A DNA stretch of 16,271 nt, taken from assembly GCA_030044695.1 (NCBI GenBank), contig JASIDM010000046.1, positions 1 through 16,271 of the forward strand, in the 5' to 3' direction. Below the pieces are notes generated by a model, which ran no database searches, was not told the origin of the DNA, and worked only from the letters and a program-made list of their open reading frames with translations. The position numbers and the translations under genes are program-made. Source of the DNA: Thermoplasmata archaeon. Its GTDB lineage: Archaea; Thermoplasmatota; Thermoplasmata; Lutacidiplasmatales; UBA184. Positions 7,276 to 13,595 of the stretch are shown one piece after another. Each line of letters starts with the position of its first letter. Position 1 is the first letter of the stretch.

Positions 7276-8228
7276 CGCGTCCCTCCCGAGGCGGCCGTCG
7301 GGGCGAGCGGGGTCGGGGAACGGGCGGCGAGCGCCTGAAGGACCTCGGCGACGACGTCGGCGCCGGCGCGCCGCTGCGCCTCCTCGGTCGACGCCCCGAG
7401 GTGAGGGGTCGGGATCACGCGGGGATGGCCGACCAGCGCCGGCCGGGTCGGCGGCTCCTGCTCGAAGACGTCGAGCGCGGCCCCGGCGAGCCGGCCCTCG
7501 TCCAACGCCGCGACGAGCGCCGCCTCGTCGACCAGCGCGCCCCGGGCGACGTTGATGAGGAACGCCCCGGCGCGCATCCGGGCGATCGCGGGCGCGTCGA
7601 GGACGTGGTGGTTCGCGTCGGTGAGCGCGGCGTGCACGCTCACGATGTCCGACTCGGCGAGCAGGCGGTCGAGCGGGACGAGGGTCGTCCCGTCCGCCGT
7701 CGTGGCGACGAACGGATCGAAGGCGAGGCAGCGGACGCCGAACGGGCCGAGGCGTCGCGCGACCTCGCGCGCGATCCTCCCGTAGCCGACGAACCCGACG
7801 GTGCGGGCCGCCAGCTCGTGCCCGCGGACCCCGCGCTCCCAGCGCCCGCCCCGGGTCGAGGCGATCGCCGGCAGGAGGTCGCGGACGAGCAGCAGGCAGA
7901 GGGCGACGGTCAGCTCGGCGACGCTCGTCGTCGCCGCCGCAGGGGCGTTGACGACCCGGATCCGGCGGGCTTCGGCCGCCGCGAGGTCGACGTTGTCGAG
8001 CCCGACCCCGGCCCGGGCGACCAGTTCGAGGCGCGGCGCCCGCGCCAACAGCTCGGCGGTGACCTTCGTCCGGCTCCGCACGATCAGCCCCCACGCCTCG
8101 GCCAGCGGCTCACCGAGACGCGCGGGGTCGGCGCTGGCGTCGACCACCCGGCACGGCCCGCGGCGCAGGCGGTCCAGGGCCTCCCGGTCGATCGGATCGG
8201 CGACGACGACCAAGGGCGGTTCCGCCAT
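7272..8228 (-). CDS. serA: D-3-phosphoglycerate dehydrogenase-type 2-hydroxyacid dehydrogenase
   Basis: This 318-residue NAD-dependent D-2-hydroxyacid dehydrogenase carries the PGDH hallmark 'RAGVGLDNVD' (72-81), a Rossmann loop 'GFVGYGRIAREVA' with Ala in place of the last Gly of GxGxxG, Asp171 in 'FDPF' for the NAD ribose, and the catalytic triad Arg229 ('NVARGALVDE'), Glu258 ('DVFEQEPP') and His276 ('PHLGAST'). It would oxidise 3-phosphoglycerate to 3-phosphohydroxypyruvate, the first step of serine synthesis, and the overlapping aminotransferase would do the next. It ends after the catalytic core, so it is the short form without an ACT or ASB domain and is presumably not serine-inhibited through ACT. 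A glyoxylate or hydroxypyruvate reductase is the alternative. ATG 8228 is chosen by family N-terminus and by a box A 22 bp upstream. Confidence 0.85.
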   Translation of the reverse strand: MAEPPLVVVADPIDREALDRLRRGPCRVVDASADPARLGEPLAEAWGLIVRSRTKVTAELLARAPRLELVARAGVGLDNVDLAAAEARRIRVVNAPAAATTSVAELTVALCLLLVRDLLPAIASTRGGRWERGVRGHELAARTVGFVGYGRIAREVARRLGPFGVRCLAFDPFVATTADGTTLVPLDRLLAESDIVSVHAALTDANHHVLDAPAIARMRAGAFLINVARGALVDEAALVAALDEGRLAGAALDVFEQEPPTRPALVGHPRVIPTPHLGASTEEAQRRAGADVVAEVLQALAARSPTPLAPTAASGGTR

Positions 8229-8250
8229 CGGCTCGGCGAGCCGGGCGGCG

Positions 8251-8260
8251 TTCAAAAGGG
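8251..8260 (-). promoter_or_regulatory. Box A candidate for the dehydrogenase-aminotransferase pair
   Basis: On the minus strand this reads CCCTTTTGAA, 22 bp from the dehydrogenase ATG. It overlaps the moxR stop codon (8252-8254), so the downstream promoter would be embedded in the moxR 3' end. Read-through from moxR is equally possible. Confidence 0.4.
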
Positions 8261-9241
8261 CTTTGCGGCCGCCGAGGGGGCCGGCGGCCCCGCGCGCGCC
8301 TTGGGGACCGGCGTCCGCTCGAGGGCCGTCTTGACGATCGCCTCGCCGCGGACCCCGCGGATCCACGGCTCCGGCCGGACGACGATCCGGTGGGAGAGCG
8401 CCGGCTCGGCGAGCGCCTTCACGTCGTCGGGGACGACGAAGTCGCGCCCGGCGAGCAGCGCGCGGGCGCGGGCGAGCTTCTGCAGGGCCAGCGAGCCCCG
8501 CGGCGACGCGCCGACCTCGCTGCGGGCATCGTCCCGCGTCGCCCGGACGAGCTCGACGATGTAGGAGGCGACCGACGGGTCGATCTCGACCGACTCGACG
8601 GCGAGCTGCAGGGCGCGGAACGTCGCGGCGTCCGCCGCCTGGGGGGCGTCGACCCGGTCGTCGGTCCGGGCGCGCCGGCGGGCGAGGATCGCCCGCTCCT
8701 CCTCGATCTCCGGGTAGCCGACCTTCAGCCGGAGCAGGAACCGGTCGACCTGGGCCTCGGGCAGCGGGTACGTCCCTTCGAGCTCGAGCGGGTTCTCGGT
8801 GGCGAGGACGAGGAACGGCCGGGGGAGGGCGTACGTCGTCCGTTCGCTGGTCACCTGGTACTCCTGCATCGCCTCGAGCAGCGCCGACTGGACCTTCGGC
8901 GGGGCCCGGTTGATCTCGTCGGCGAGCAGCACGTTGGTGAACAGCGGTCCCGGCCGGAAGACGAACGACGCCTTGGTCGCGTCCAGGACCTCGCCGCCGG
9001 TGATGTCGTGGGGCAGGAGGTCCGCCGTGAACTGGATCCGCTGGAACCCCAGCCCGAGGGCAAGGGCGAACGACCGGGCGATCAAGGTCTTCCCGAGCCC
9101 GGGGAGGTCCTCGATCAGCAGGTGCCCGTCGGCGACGAGCCCGGTGAGGATCGTCTCGACGGCCTGGTTGCGGCCGACGACGGCGGTGCGGACCGACTGG
9201 CGGATCCTGTCGGCGAGCGCGCGGGCTTCGGCCGGGTTCAC
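8252..9241 (-). CDS. MoxR-family AAA+ ATPase
   Basis: This 329-residue AAA+ ATPase has Walker A 'DLPGLGKT' (45-52), the MoxR-specific 'FTADLLPHDITGGEVLD' after it, Walker B 'VLLADEIN' (104-111), sensor 1 in 'ATENPLELEGTYPLPEAQ' and an arginine-finger region 'EAQVDRF' (162-168). The lid domain contains 'GASPRGSLALQKLARARALL'. MoxR ATPases act as chaperone-like assembly or activation factors, typically for DUF58/VWA proteins encoded next to them. Here the gene sits 85 bp downstream of cassette A on the same strand, with cassette B beyond, and it is the only ATPase for both copies. GTG 9241 gives a normal N-terminus; a CTTAAG box A lies 31 bp upstream. A Pro/Ala-rich tail of about 15 residues is unlike the core. 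Confidence 0.95.
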   Translation of the reverse strand: MNPAEARALADRIRQSVRTAVVGRNQAVETILTGLVADGHLLIEDLPGLGKTLIARSFALALGLGFQRIQFTADLLPHDITGGEVLDATKASFVFRPGPLFTNVLLADEINRAPPKVQSALLEAMQEYQVTSERTTYALPRPFLVLATENPLELEGTYPLPEAQVDRFLLRLKVGYPEIEEERAILARRRARTDDRVDAPQAADAATFRALQLAVESVEIDPSVASYIVELVRATRDDARSEVGASPRGSLALQKLARARALLAGRDFVVPDDVKALAEPALSHRIVVRPEPWIRGVRGEAIVKTALERTPVPKARAGPPAPSAAAKPF

Positions 9242-9272
9242 CGCTCCCCCCTCCGCCCGGAGCCCGGTCGCT

Positions 9273-9278
9273 CTTAAG
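9273..9278 (-). promoter_or_regulatory. Box A candidate (CTTAAG) for moxR
   Basis: CTTAAG stands alone in a GC-rich gap, 31 bp upstream of the moxR GTG and 48 bp after the end of cassette A. The spacing suggests a few nt of leader. It uses the same hexamer as the glycosyltransferase/archease promoter. Confidence 0.45.
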
Positions 9279-9326
9279 CCGGGCGGCGGGGCCGCCCCGC
9301 GCGTCCCCGAGGCGACGGTGCGGGCC

Positions 9327-9869
9327 TCACGCCAGGCCGGACGGCGGGCCGACGGAGCGGCGGGTCGGTGCGGAGCTGAAGCCGACGGCGAAGAGGACGC
9401 CGAGCAGGACGAGCCCGGTCGCGAGCGACGCGGCGGCGACCCCGATCCCGGCCGACCGCCCGGTGAGCGTGAGGACCACGACCCAGGTGAGGCCGACCCC
9501 GAGCGCCGCGAGCGCGAGGGTCGGGCCGGCCCGCCGGCCGCCGCCCGCGGGCCGGGCGGGATCGTCGGCGAGCCAGAGCAACAGGCTGAGCCCGGCGAGG
9601 CCGGCCAGGAGCTCGCTCACCGGGACCGCCGGCGACGTCGCCACGAGGACCGTCACGGCGCCGAGCGCGGGAAGGAGGGCGGTCGTTCGCTGCGGCTGGG
9701 GCCATCGTCGGCGACCCCACGCCGACACGACGACGCCCGCGGCGCCGATCGCGGGCCCAAGGTACAGGGGAAGGTCCCCGAAGAGCCCGAGCGCGCCAAC
9801 GGCGACGGCGAGGAGGACCGTCGTCGCGATCCCGCCGCCGCGCTCCGGGGCCGGGGCCTCGGCGCTCAC
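9327..9869 (-). CDS. Six-TM membrane protein, cassette A gene 4
   Basis: This 180-residue protein has about six hydrophobic segments (roughly 15-33, 37-52, 62-79, 84-100, 116-136, 143-164) and no recognised enzyme motif. It occupies the place after DUF58 taken in haloarchaeal MoxR/DUF58 loci by a multi-TM family (DUF7519 from memory, not checked). The stretch after TM4, ADDPARPAGGGRRA (101-114), is identical at the same residue numbers in the cassette B paralog and should face the cytoplasm by the positive-inside rule. The GTG start overlaps the DUF58 stop by 4 bp, so production is coupled to it. Inferred role: a membrane partner of the DUF58 protein. It is clearly a real gene, shown by the paralog and the coupled start; the function is unknown. 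Confidence 0.85.
   Translation of the reverse strand: MSAEAPAPERGGGIATTVLLAVAVGALGLFGDLPLYLGPAIGAAGVVVSAWGRRRWPQPQRTTALLPALGAVTVLVATSPAVPVSELLAGLAGLSLLLWLADDPARPAGGGRRAGPTLALAALGVGLTWVVVLTLTGRSAGIGVAAASLATGLVLLGVLFAVGFSSAPTRRSVGPPSGLA
9528..9569 (-). other. Coding block for invariant ADDPARPAGGGRRA motif, copy A
   Basis: Residues 101-114 of cassette A gene 4. The motif equals residues 101-114 of the cassette B paralog although 10 of 14 codons differ by synonymous change, which marks strong selection on the peptide rather than recent DNA exchange. Confidence 0.85.
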
Positions 9870-11167
9870 GACACCCTCTTCGGGCTCGGGCGCCGGAGGA
9901 CCCGGGCGAGCGGCTCCAGGCTCCAGTAGTCGGTCCAGTCGACGACCGGGCCGTGGGACCAGAGCTCGCTCAGCTGGGCCCGTCGCTCGAGCTGCTCGAT
10001 GCGTCGGGCCAGGAGCTCATCGGTCGCCTCGAGGTCGCCCGTCCCCTCGCGCAGCGGGAGCGGCGACGGGCTGAGCAGGACGACCGGGAAGCCGCGCCGC
10101 TGGACGTACGGGACGAGGTTCGCCGTCGGCTCCCCCGTCCAGCTGGAGATGATGAGCGTGGTGACCCCCGGACGGTAGAAGCGCGCCAGGCCGAGGGCGC
10201 ACCGCTCCGCCGGTCCGACGACGGCGGACCGCCGCGACGCGACGATCGCGCGCAGGACGCGCAGCCGGTGGATGCGGCCGGTCGACAGCGGCACCGCCTG
10301 GACGAACTCGCCGAAGGAGGCGTAGCCGAAGCGGACCTTGTTCTGCAGGAGCGACTCGGCGAGGGCGTAGGCGGCCGCCCGCGCCACCCCGAGGAGCCGC
10401 TCGTCGAGCTCCGGTCCCAACGCGCTCGGGCGCCGGTCGACCAGGATCAGCAGATCCCCGGTACGGTCGAGCTGGTAGTCGTTGGCGAGGAGCCGGCCCG
10501 TGCGCGCGGTCGCCCACCAGTTGATCCGGCGCGGGGGTTCGCCGGGGGCCGCCTCCCGCACCCCGTAGAAGTCGCCGCTCGGCCCGACAAGCCGCGAGCG
10601 GACCTCGCCGGGATGGGTCGTCAGGCGCTCCAGGCGGACCGCCCGACCCCGCCGGGGCCACGGGGGGGCCCGCTGGACGGCAAGGGTCGGCCGGGCCCCG
10701 ACGAGCCGGCGGACCGTGAGCCCCAGCGGATCGCGCCAGACGACGACCGCCGGCGGGACCAGGACGATCGACGGCTCCGCCAAGCGCCAGCGGACCGTGA
10801 AGCGGATCCCCTGCGGATCGGCGACCAGGCGGATCGGCTGCGTCTCGGTCGCCCCGGGAGGCCGGTCGACCCGGATCGCGACGTCGGTGGCGAACGACCC
10901 GAAGTTCCCGCGGACGAGGCCTTCGATCCCGACGTCCGGCCCCAGCCCCGTCGCCCGCCATTCCAGGTCGGCGCTCGCGAGCCGGCCCGGCAGCTGGCCG
11001 ACGGCGAGGAGGGGGGCGAGCAGGAGCGGCAGGCCGGCGAACAGCGGCACCGGGTTCGCGAAGGCGACGGCCAGCGCGACGAGCCCGCCCCCGAACGCCA
11101 CCACGAGGTACGCTCGGGACGTCCACCGGGTCTCGGCGCCGGCGGTCGGCGGGACGGGGGCGCTCAC
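9866..11167 (-). CDS. DUF58 domain protein, cassette A gene 3
   Basis: This 433-residue membrane-anchored protein has two N-terminal hydrophobic segments (about 18-37 and 39-56), a beta-rich middle region ending in 'VVVWRDPLGLTVRR', and the DUF58 core 'GDFYGVREAAPGEPPRRINW' (198-217) followed by 'ATARTGRLLANDYQ'. The VWA-like strand that follows reads 'LLILVDRRPS': the MIDAS Asp is present but the first Ser of DxSxS is Arg. The C-terminal 'PVVDWTDYWSLEPL' is shared with the paralog. DUF58 proteins are probable clients or partners of MoxR ATPases. The GTG start overlaps the stop of gene 2, and its own stop overlaps the start of gene 4. The globular part should be cytoplasmic by topology. Biochemical role unknown. 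Confidence 0.92.
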   Translation of the reverse strand: MSAPVPPTAGAETRWTSRAYLVVAFGGGLVALAVAFANPVPLFAGLPLLLAPLLAVGQLPGRLASADLEWRATGLGPDVGIEGLVRGNFGSFATDVAIRVDRPPGATETQPIRLVADPQGIRFTVRWRLAEPSIVLVPPAVVVWRDPLGLTVRRLVGARPTLAVQRAPPWPRRGRAVRLERLTTHPGEVRSRLVGPSGDFYGVREAAPGEPPRRINWWATARTGRLLANDYQLDRTGDLLILVDRRPSALGPELDERLLGVARAAAYALAESLLQNKVRFGYASFGEFVQAVPLSTGRIHRLRVLRAIVASRRSAVVGPAERCALGLARFYRPGVTTLIISSWTGEPTANLVPYVQRRGFPVVLLSPSPLPLREGTGDLEATDELLARRIEQLERRAQLSELWSHGPVVDWTDYWSLEPLARVLRRPSPKRVS

Positions 11168-11568
11168 GTCGCCCGTTCGAGGTCGTCCAGGCGCTCGGCG
11201 ACGTACCGGCGGAACTCCTCCGGAGTGCGCCCGGCGACGGAGGAGAGCTCCCCCGACGAGCGCGCCCGGAGCGTCGGTCGGACGACCTTGCGCTCCAGCA
11301 GGTCAAGGGCGAGGACGATGTCCTCCCGTCCCGTGTCCCCGCCGCGGAACGCTCCACGGACCCCGCCGGGGCCGGCGCGCGGTTCCCCCGACGGGGCCGC
11401 CGCCCGCTCCCGGCGCCGCGTGACGGCGTCGAGGATCGTGAGCGCCGCCCCGGCGACCGCCACGGTCCCGGCGACGGCGGCGACCTTCGGCGTGCCGTCG
11501 GCCAGGAGGGCGGCGATCACGGCGGCGGCCGTCAGCAGCGGCCACCACCAGCCGAGCGGCGCGGTCAC
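11164..11568 (-). CDS. 134-aa two-TM protein, cassette A gene 2
   Basis: Two hydrophobic segments lie near the N-terminus (about 7-23 and 28-48, beginning with a Trp triplet), then a basic linker and a cytoplasmic helical tail with 'GREDIVLALDLLERK' (80-94) and 'EEFRRYVAERLDDLERAT' at the end. The paralog in cassette B is also exactly 134 residues and aligns without gaps at WWW, GRED, RP, EF, RY, AE and LE.AT. A small two-TM protein in this position occurs beside DUF58 in haloarchaeal loci (DUF7269 from memory, not checked). GTG 11568 overlaps the preceding stop by 4 bp. It is probably a structural subunit of the same membrane complex; no catalytic residues are seen. Confidence 0.85.
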   Translation of the reverse strand: MTAPLGWWWPLLTAAAVIAALLADGTPKVAAVAGTVAVAGAALTILDAVTRRRERAAAPSGEPRAGPGGVRGAFRGGDTGREDIVLALDLLERKVVRPTLRARSSGELSSVAGRTPEEFRRYVAERLDDLERAT

Positions 11569-12779
11569 CGGGGCATCCCGACGCTGAGGTCCTGGTCGAC
11601 CCCGCGCAGGGTCTCCACGAACCGATCGACCGACGCCGGTCCGATCTGATGGGCCGAGTAGCAGGCCTCCTCGAACATCTGCGTGATCGCCTCCGACCGC
11701 TCGGGCCGGACGTGGAGCTCGGCGAGGCGGGTCCGCTGGATCTCACGGGCCGTCGAGGCGGCGAGGTCGGAGCCGATCGGGACGATCCGGCCCACGAGCC
11801 GCCCGTACAGCCTCACGATCGCGTCCCGGGGGCTCTCGCCGCGCTCGATCGCCAGCCTCGCGTCGCGGAACACCGCCCGGACCTCGGCCCGGCCCGCCGC
11901 GGAGCCGAGCGGGGCGGTCGGACGACGCCGGTCGAGCAGGCGAGAGAGCACCCCGGGCACGGCGAGCACCCCGGCCACCGCCGACAGGCCGACGGCCGCG
12001 ACGAGGAAGACCCAGTTCGGCACCTTGAGCGTCAGCCCGCCGGCCGGGTGGGTCCCGGTGACCAGGCCGGTGGAGTTGTTCCCGGAGCCGGTCCCGTTGC
12101 CGCGCCCGCCGGGAGGTCCGTGCCCGCCGAGACCTCCGCCTCCGGATCCGCCGGAGTCGTTGCCGGTGCCGTTGGTGTCGTTGCCCTTCGTGCCGTTCCC
12201 CCCGCCGCCCGGCGAGCCGCCCCCGGAGCCCCCGCCCGAGCCCGTGCCGTTGCCGCTACCGGTGCCGTTGCCCGTTCCCGAGCCGGTGCCGTTGCCGGAG
12301 CCTCCGGTGCCGTTGCCTCCGTTGCCCTGCGTCCCCGTTCCCCCCGTGCCGTTGTCGCCGGTCGTGCCCCCGGTCCCGGAGAACGGCCCGCTCCCTCCGC
12401 CCCCCCGCACGGTCACCTCGCTCGTCCCCGCCCAGAGCGTCGTCAGGAGCGGCCCGACGATCAGCAGCAGGACGACCGCGATGAGCACCACGACGCCGAC
12501 CCCCCGCCGCTCCCCCGTGAGGACGGCGGCGGAGTCCGAGCCGAACAGCCCCCGCAGGACGTAGCCGGCGAACCCCACCAGGAGCGGGGCGAGGAACAGC
12601 GTCCCCCACAGCGCGGGGGGCAGGGAGATCGAGATCGCCGCGGACCCCGCCGACGCCTCGGAGGCGTGCGCGACCGTCGGCGTCACCAGCAGCGCCGCGC
12701 CGACCCCGAGCAGGACCAGCGCGGGGACGAGCAGCAGCATCGCGGGTGAGAACCCCCGGGGCCGAGCCGCCTCGCCCAT
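11565..12779 (-). CDS. DUF4129-like membrane protein with sequon-rich exterior spacer, cassette A gene 1
   Basis: This 404-residue protein has TM1 (about 12-34), TM2 (54-76) and TM3 (93-117), then a low-complexity Gly/Asn/Ser/Thr spacer (about 125-245), TM4 (255-280) ending 'PGVLSRLLDRRR', and a cytoplasmic helical domain (about 295-400). That domain has 'AEVRAVFRDARLAIERGESP' and 'MFEEACYSAHQIG', the latter fitting the 'T.L(Y/F)E.ARYS' end of DUF4129. The positive-inside rule places the spacer outside the cell, and it holds 12 N-x-S/T sequons, so it may be heavily N-glycosylated. ATG 12779 lies 29 bp after a GGTTATC box A, and the stop overlaps gene 2 by 4 bp. Proteins of this type accompany MoxR and DUF58, often with a transglutaminase, which is missing here. 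DUF4129 assignment is by pattern only. Confidence 0.85.
   Translation of the reverse strand: MGEAARPRGFSPAMLLLVPALVLLGVGAALLVTPTVAHASEASAGSAAISISLPPALWGTLFLAPLLVGFAGYVLRGLFGSDSAAVLTGERRGVGVVVLIAVVLLLIVGPLLTTLWAGTSEVTVRGGGGSGPFSGTGGTTGDNGTGGTGTQGNGGNGTGGSGNGTGSGTGNGTGSGNGTGSGGGSGGGSPGGGGNGTKGNDTNGTGNDSGGSGGGGLGGHGPPGGRGNGTGSGNNSTGLVTGTHPAGGLTLKVPNWVFLVAAVGLSAVAGVLAVPGVLSRLLDRRRPTAPLGSAAGRAEVRAVFRDARLAIERGESPRDAIVRLYGRLVGRIVPIGSDLAASTAREIQRTRLAELHVRPERSEAITQMFEEACYSAHQIGPASVDRFVETLRGVDQDLSVGMPR
12051..12404 (-). repeat. Degenerate repeat encoding Gly/Asn/Ser/Thr sequon-rich spacer
   Basis: This stretch encodes residues 126-243 of cassette A gene 1. It is built from imperfect short repeats of the type GGCAACGGCACC (Gly-Asn-Gly-Thr); on the plus strand ggtgccgttgcc recurs around 12240-12320 with spacing of about 18-24 bp. 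The repeats encode NGT, NDT, NDS, NNS and NST sequons. Replication slippage is a likely source of its length. Confidence 0.8.
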
Positions 12780-13070
12780 GGAGACGGACCGGAATGGGCC
12801 GGGGGTTCGATAACCCCTTCTGGCTCGAGCACGGCCCCCGCCGGGGCGTTCCGCCGGGGGCAGGGGGACGGTTTGCCCCGGCCGTAACGATCCGCGTCAC
12901 GGTAGGCCGACGCCCTCTCGGCGGTCTGACCCCGGCCGGGGTATCGGACACCGGGGTTGTCCTCGCGTCACGCTCGGCGGACGACCCGTCCGCATGGAGT
13001 CGGGAGGGACCCTTCGTCGGTACCCGGGCGTCGGCCGAAGCCGCGCCGCCCCCCCGAGGGCCCCGGGCCC
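12780..13070. other. Intergenic region between the two cassettes
   Basis: These 291 bp separate the end of cassette B from the start of cassette A. The left end holds the cassette A promoter element (12809-12819). Just past the cassette B stop, 13058-13070 can form a short all-GC hairpin (5 bp stem, 3 nt loop), but no T tract follows on the minus strand, so I do not call it a terminator. I see no convincing gene or RNA in the rest. Confidence 0.6.
12809..12819 (-). promoter_or_regulatory. Promoter element of cassette A (AAGGGGTTATC)
   Basis: Read on the minus strand this is AAGGGGTTATC: a G-rich BRE-like part followed by a TTATC box A, ending 29 bp before the ATG of gene 1. The same 11 bases occur before gene 1 of cassette B. 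Confidence 0.55.
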
Positions 13071-13595
13071 CTAAGCGCTTGCGCCGGCGCCGGTCCCCCG
13101 GCTCGCCTCCCGGGTGAGGAGCCAGGCGACGATCAGGAGGAGCGCGGCGAGGAGCGCGCCGGCGAGATCGATCGCCCCGGTCCGGCGGGGGACGGTGAGC
13201 ACGAGGGTCCAGGCGACCGCCACGGCGAGCCCGCACGTGGCGATCTCCCCGACGGCGCGTCGACCCCCTCCCGCCGGCCGAGCCGGGTCGTCCGCCGCCC
13301 AGAGCAGGAGCGCCAGCGCGCTGAGCCCCCCGAGCAGCTCCGTGGCGGGGACCGCCGGGGCGGCGAGCGCGAGCACCCCGAGGGCGACGATCGCGGGGAG
13401 GACCCCGAGTTCCCGACCGGCGCCGGCACGACGTCGTCGCCAGGCCCAGGAGGCGACGACGCCGGCGAGCCCCACGACCGGACCGAGGAGGTACGGCAGG
13501 CCGACGACCAGGCCGAAGACGGCGACGATCGCCCCGAACGCCGCGAGCGTCAGGCCGCTCCCCCCGAAGCGGGCCGGGTCCGCCGGGCCGCTCAC
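13071..13595 (-). CDS. Six-TM membrane protein, cassette B gene 4
   Basis: This 174-residue paralog of 9327-9869 has the same six hydrophobic segments (roughly 14-32, 34-51, 64-80, 85-100, 117-135, 142-160) and the invariant ADDPARPAGGGRRA at 101-114 after TM4, preceded in both by 'AVP..ELL.GL..L.LLLW'. Outside this region the sequences differ considerably. GTG 13595 overlaps the DUF58 stop (GTGA, 13592-13595). The open frame continues upstream, but that part is a shadow of the DUF58 gene. It is the last gene of cassette B, followed by 291 bp before the cassette A start. Probably a membrane partner of the DUF58 protein; no catalytic motif is seen and the function is unknown. Confidence 0.85.
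   Translation of the reverse strand: MSGPADPARFGGSGLTLAAFGAIVAVFGLVVGLPYLLGPVVGLAGVVASWAWRRRRAGAGRELGVLPAIVALGVLALAAPAVPATELLGGLSALALLLWAADDPARPAGGGRRAVGEIATCGLAVAVAWTLVLTVPRRTGAIDLAGALLAALLLIVAWLLTREASRGTGAGASA
13254..13295 (-). other. Coding block for invariant ADDPARPAGGGRRA motif, copy B
   Basis: Residues 101-114 of cassette B gene 4, identical in protein to the copy A block at 9528-9569 and different at 10 synonymous codons. Confidence 0.85.

Noticed and set aside
12150..12330. Possible CRISPR or satellite array of gtgccgttgcc units
   Set aside because: Repeats are short, imperfect, unevenly spaced and in frame in a coding region; they encode the Gly-Asn-Gly-Thr spacer.
12801..12820. 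Sequence resembling a tRNA T-arm (gggggttcgataacccc)
   Set aside because: No matching acceptor stem, D-arm or anticodon arm upstream; the segment is better explained as the cassette A promoter.
13058..13070. GC hairpin after cassette B as a terminator
   Set aside because: Short stem and no U tract on the minus strand; archaeal termination depends mainly on U-rich sequence.
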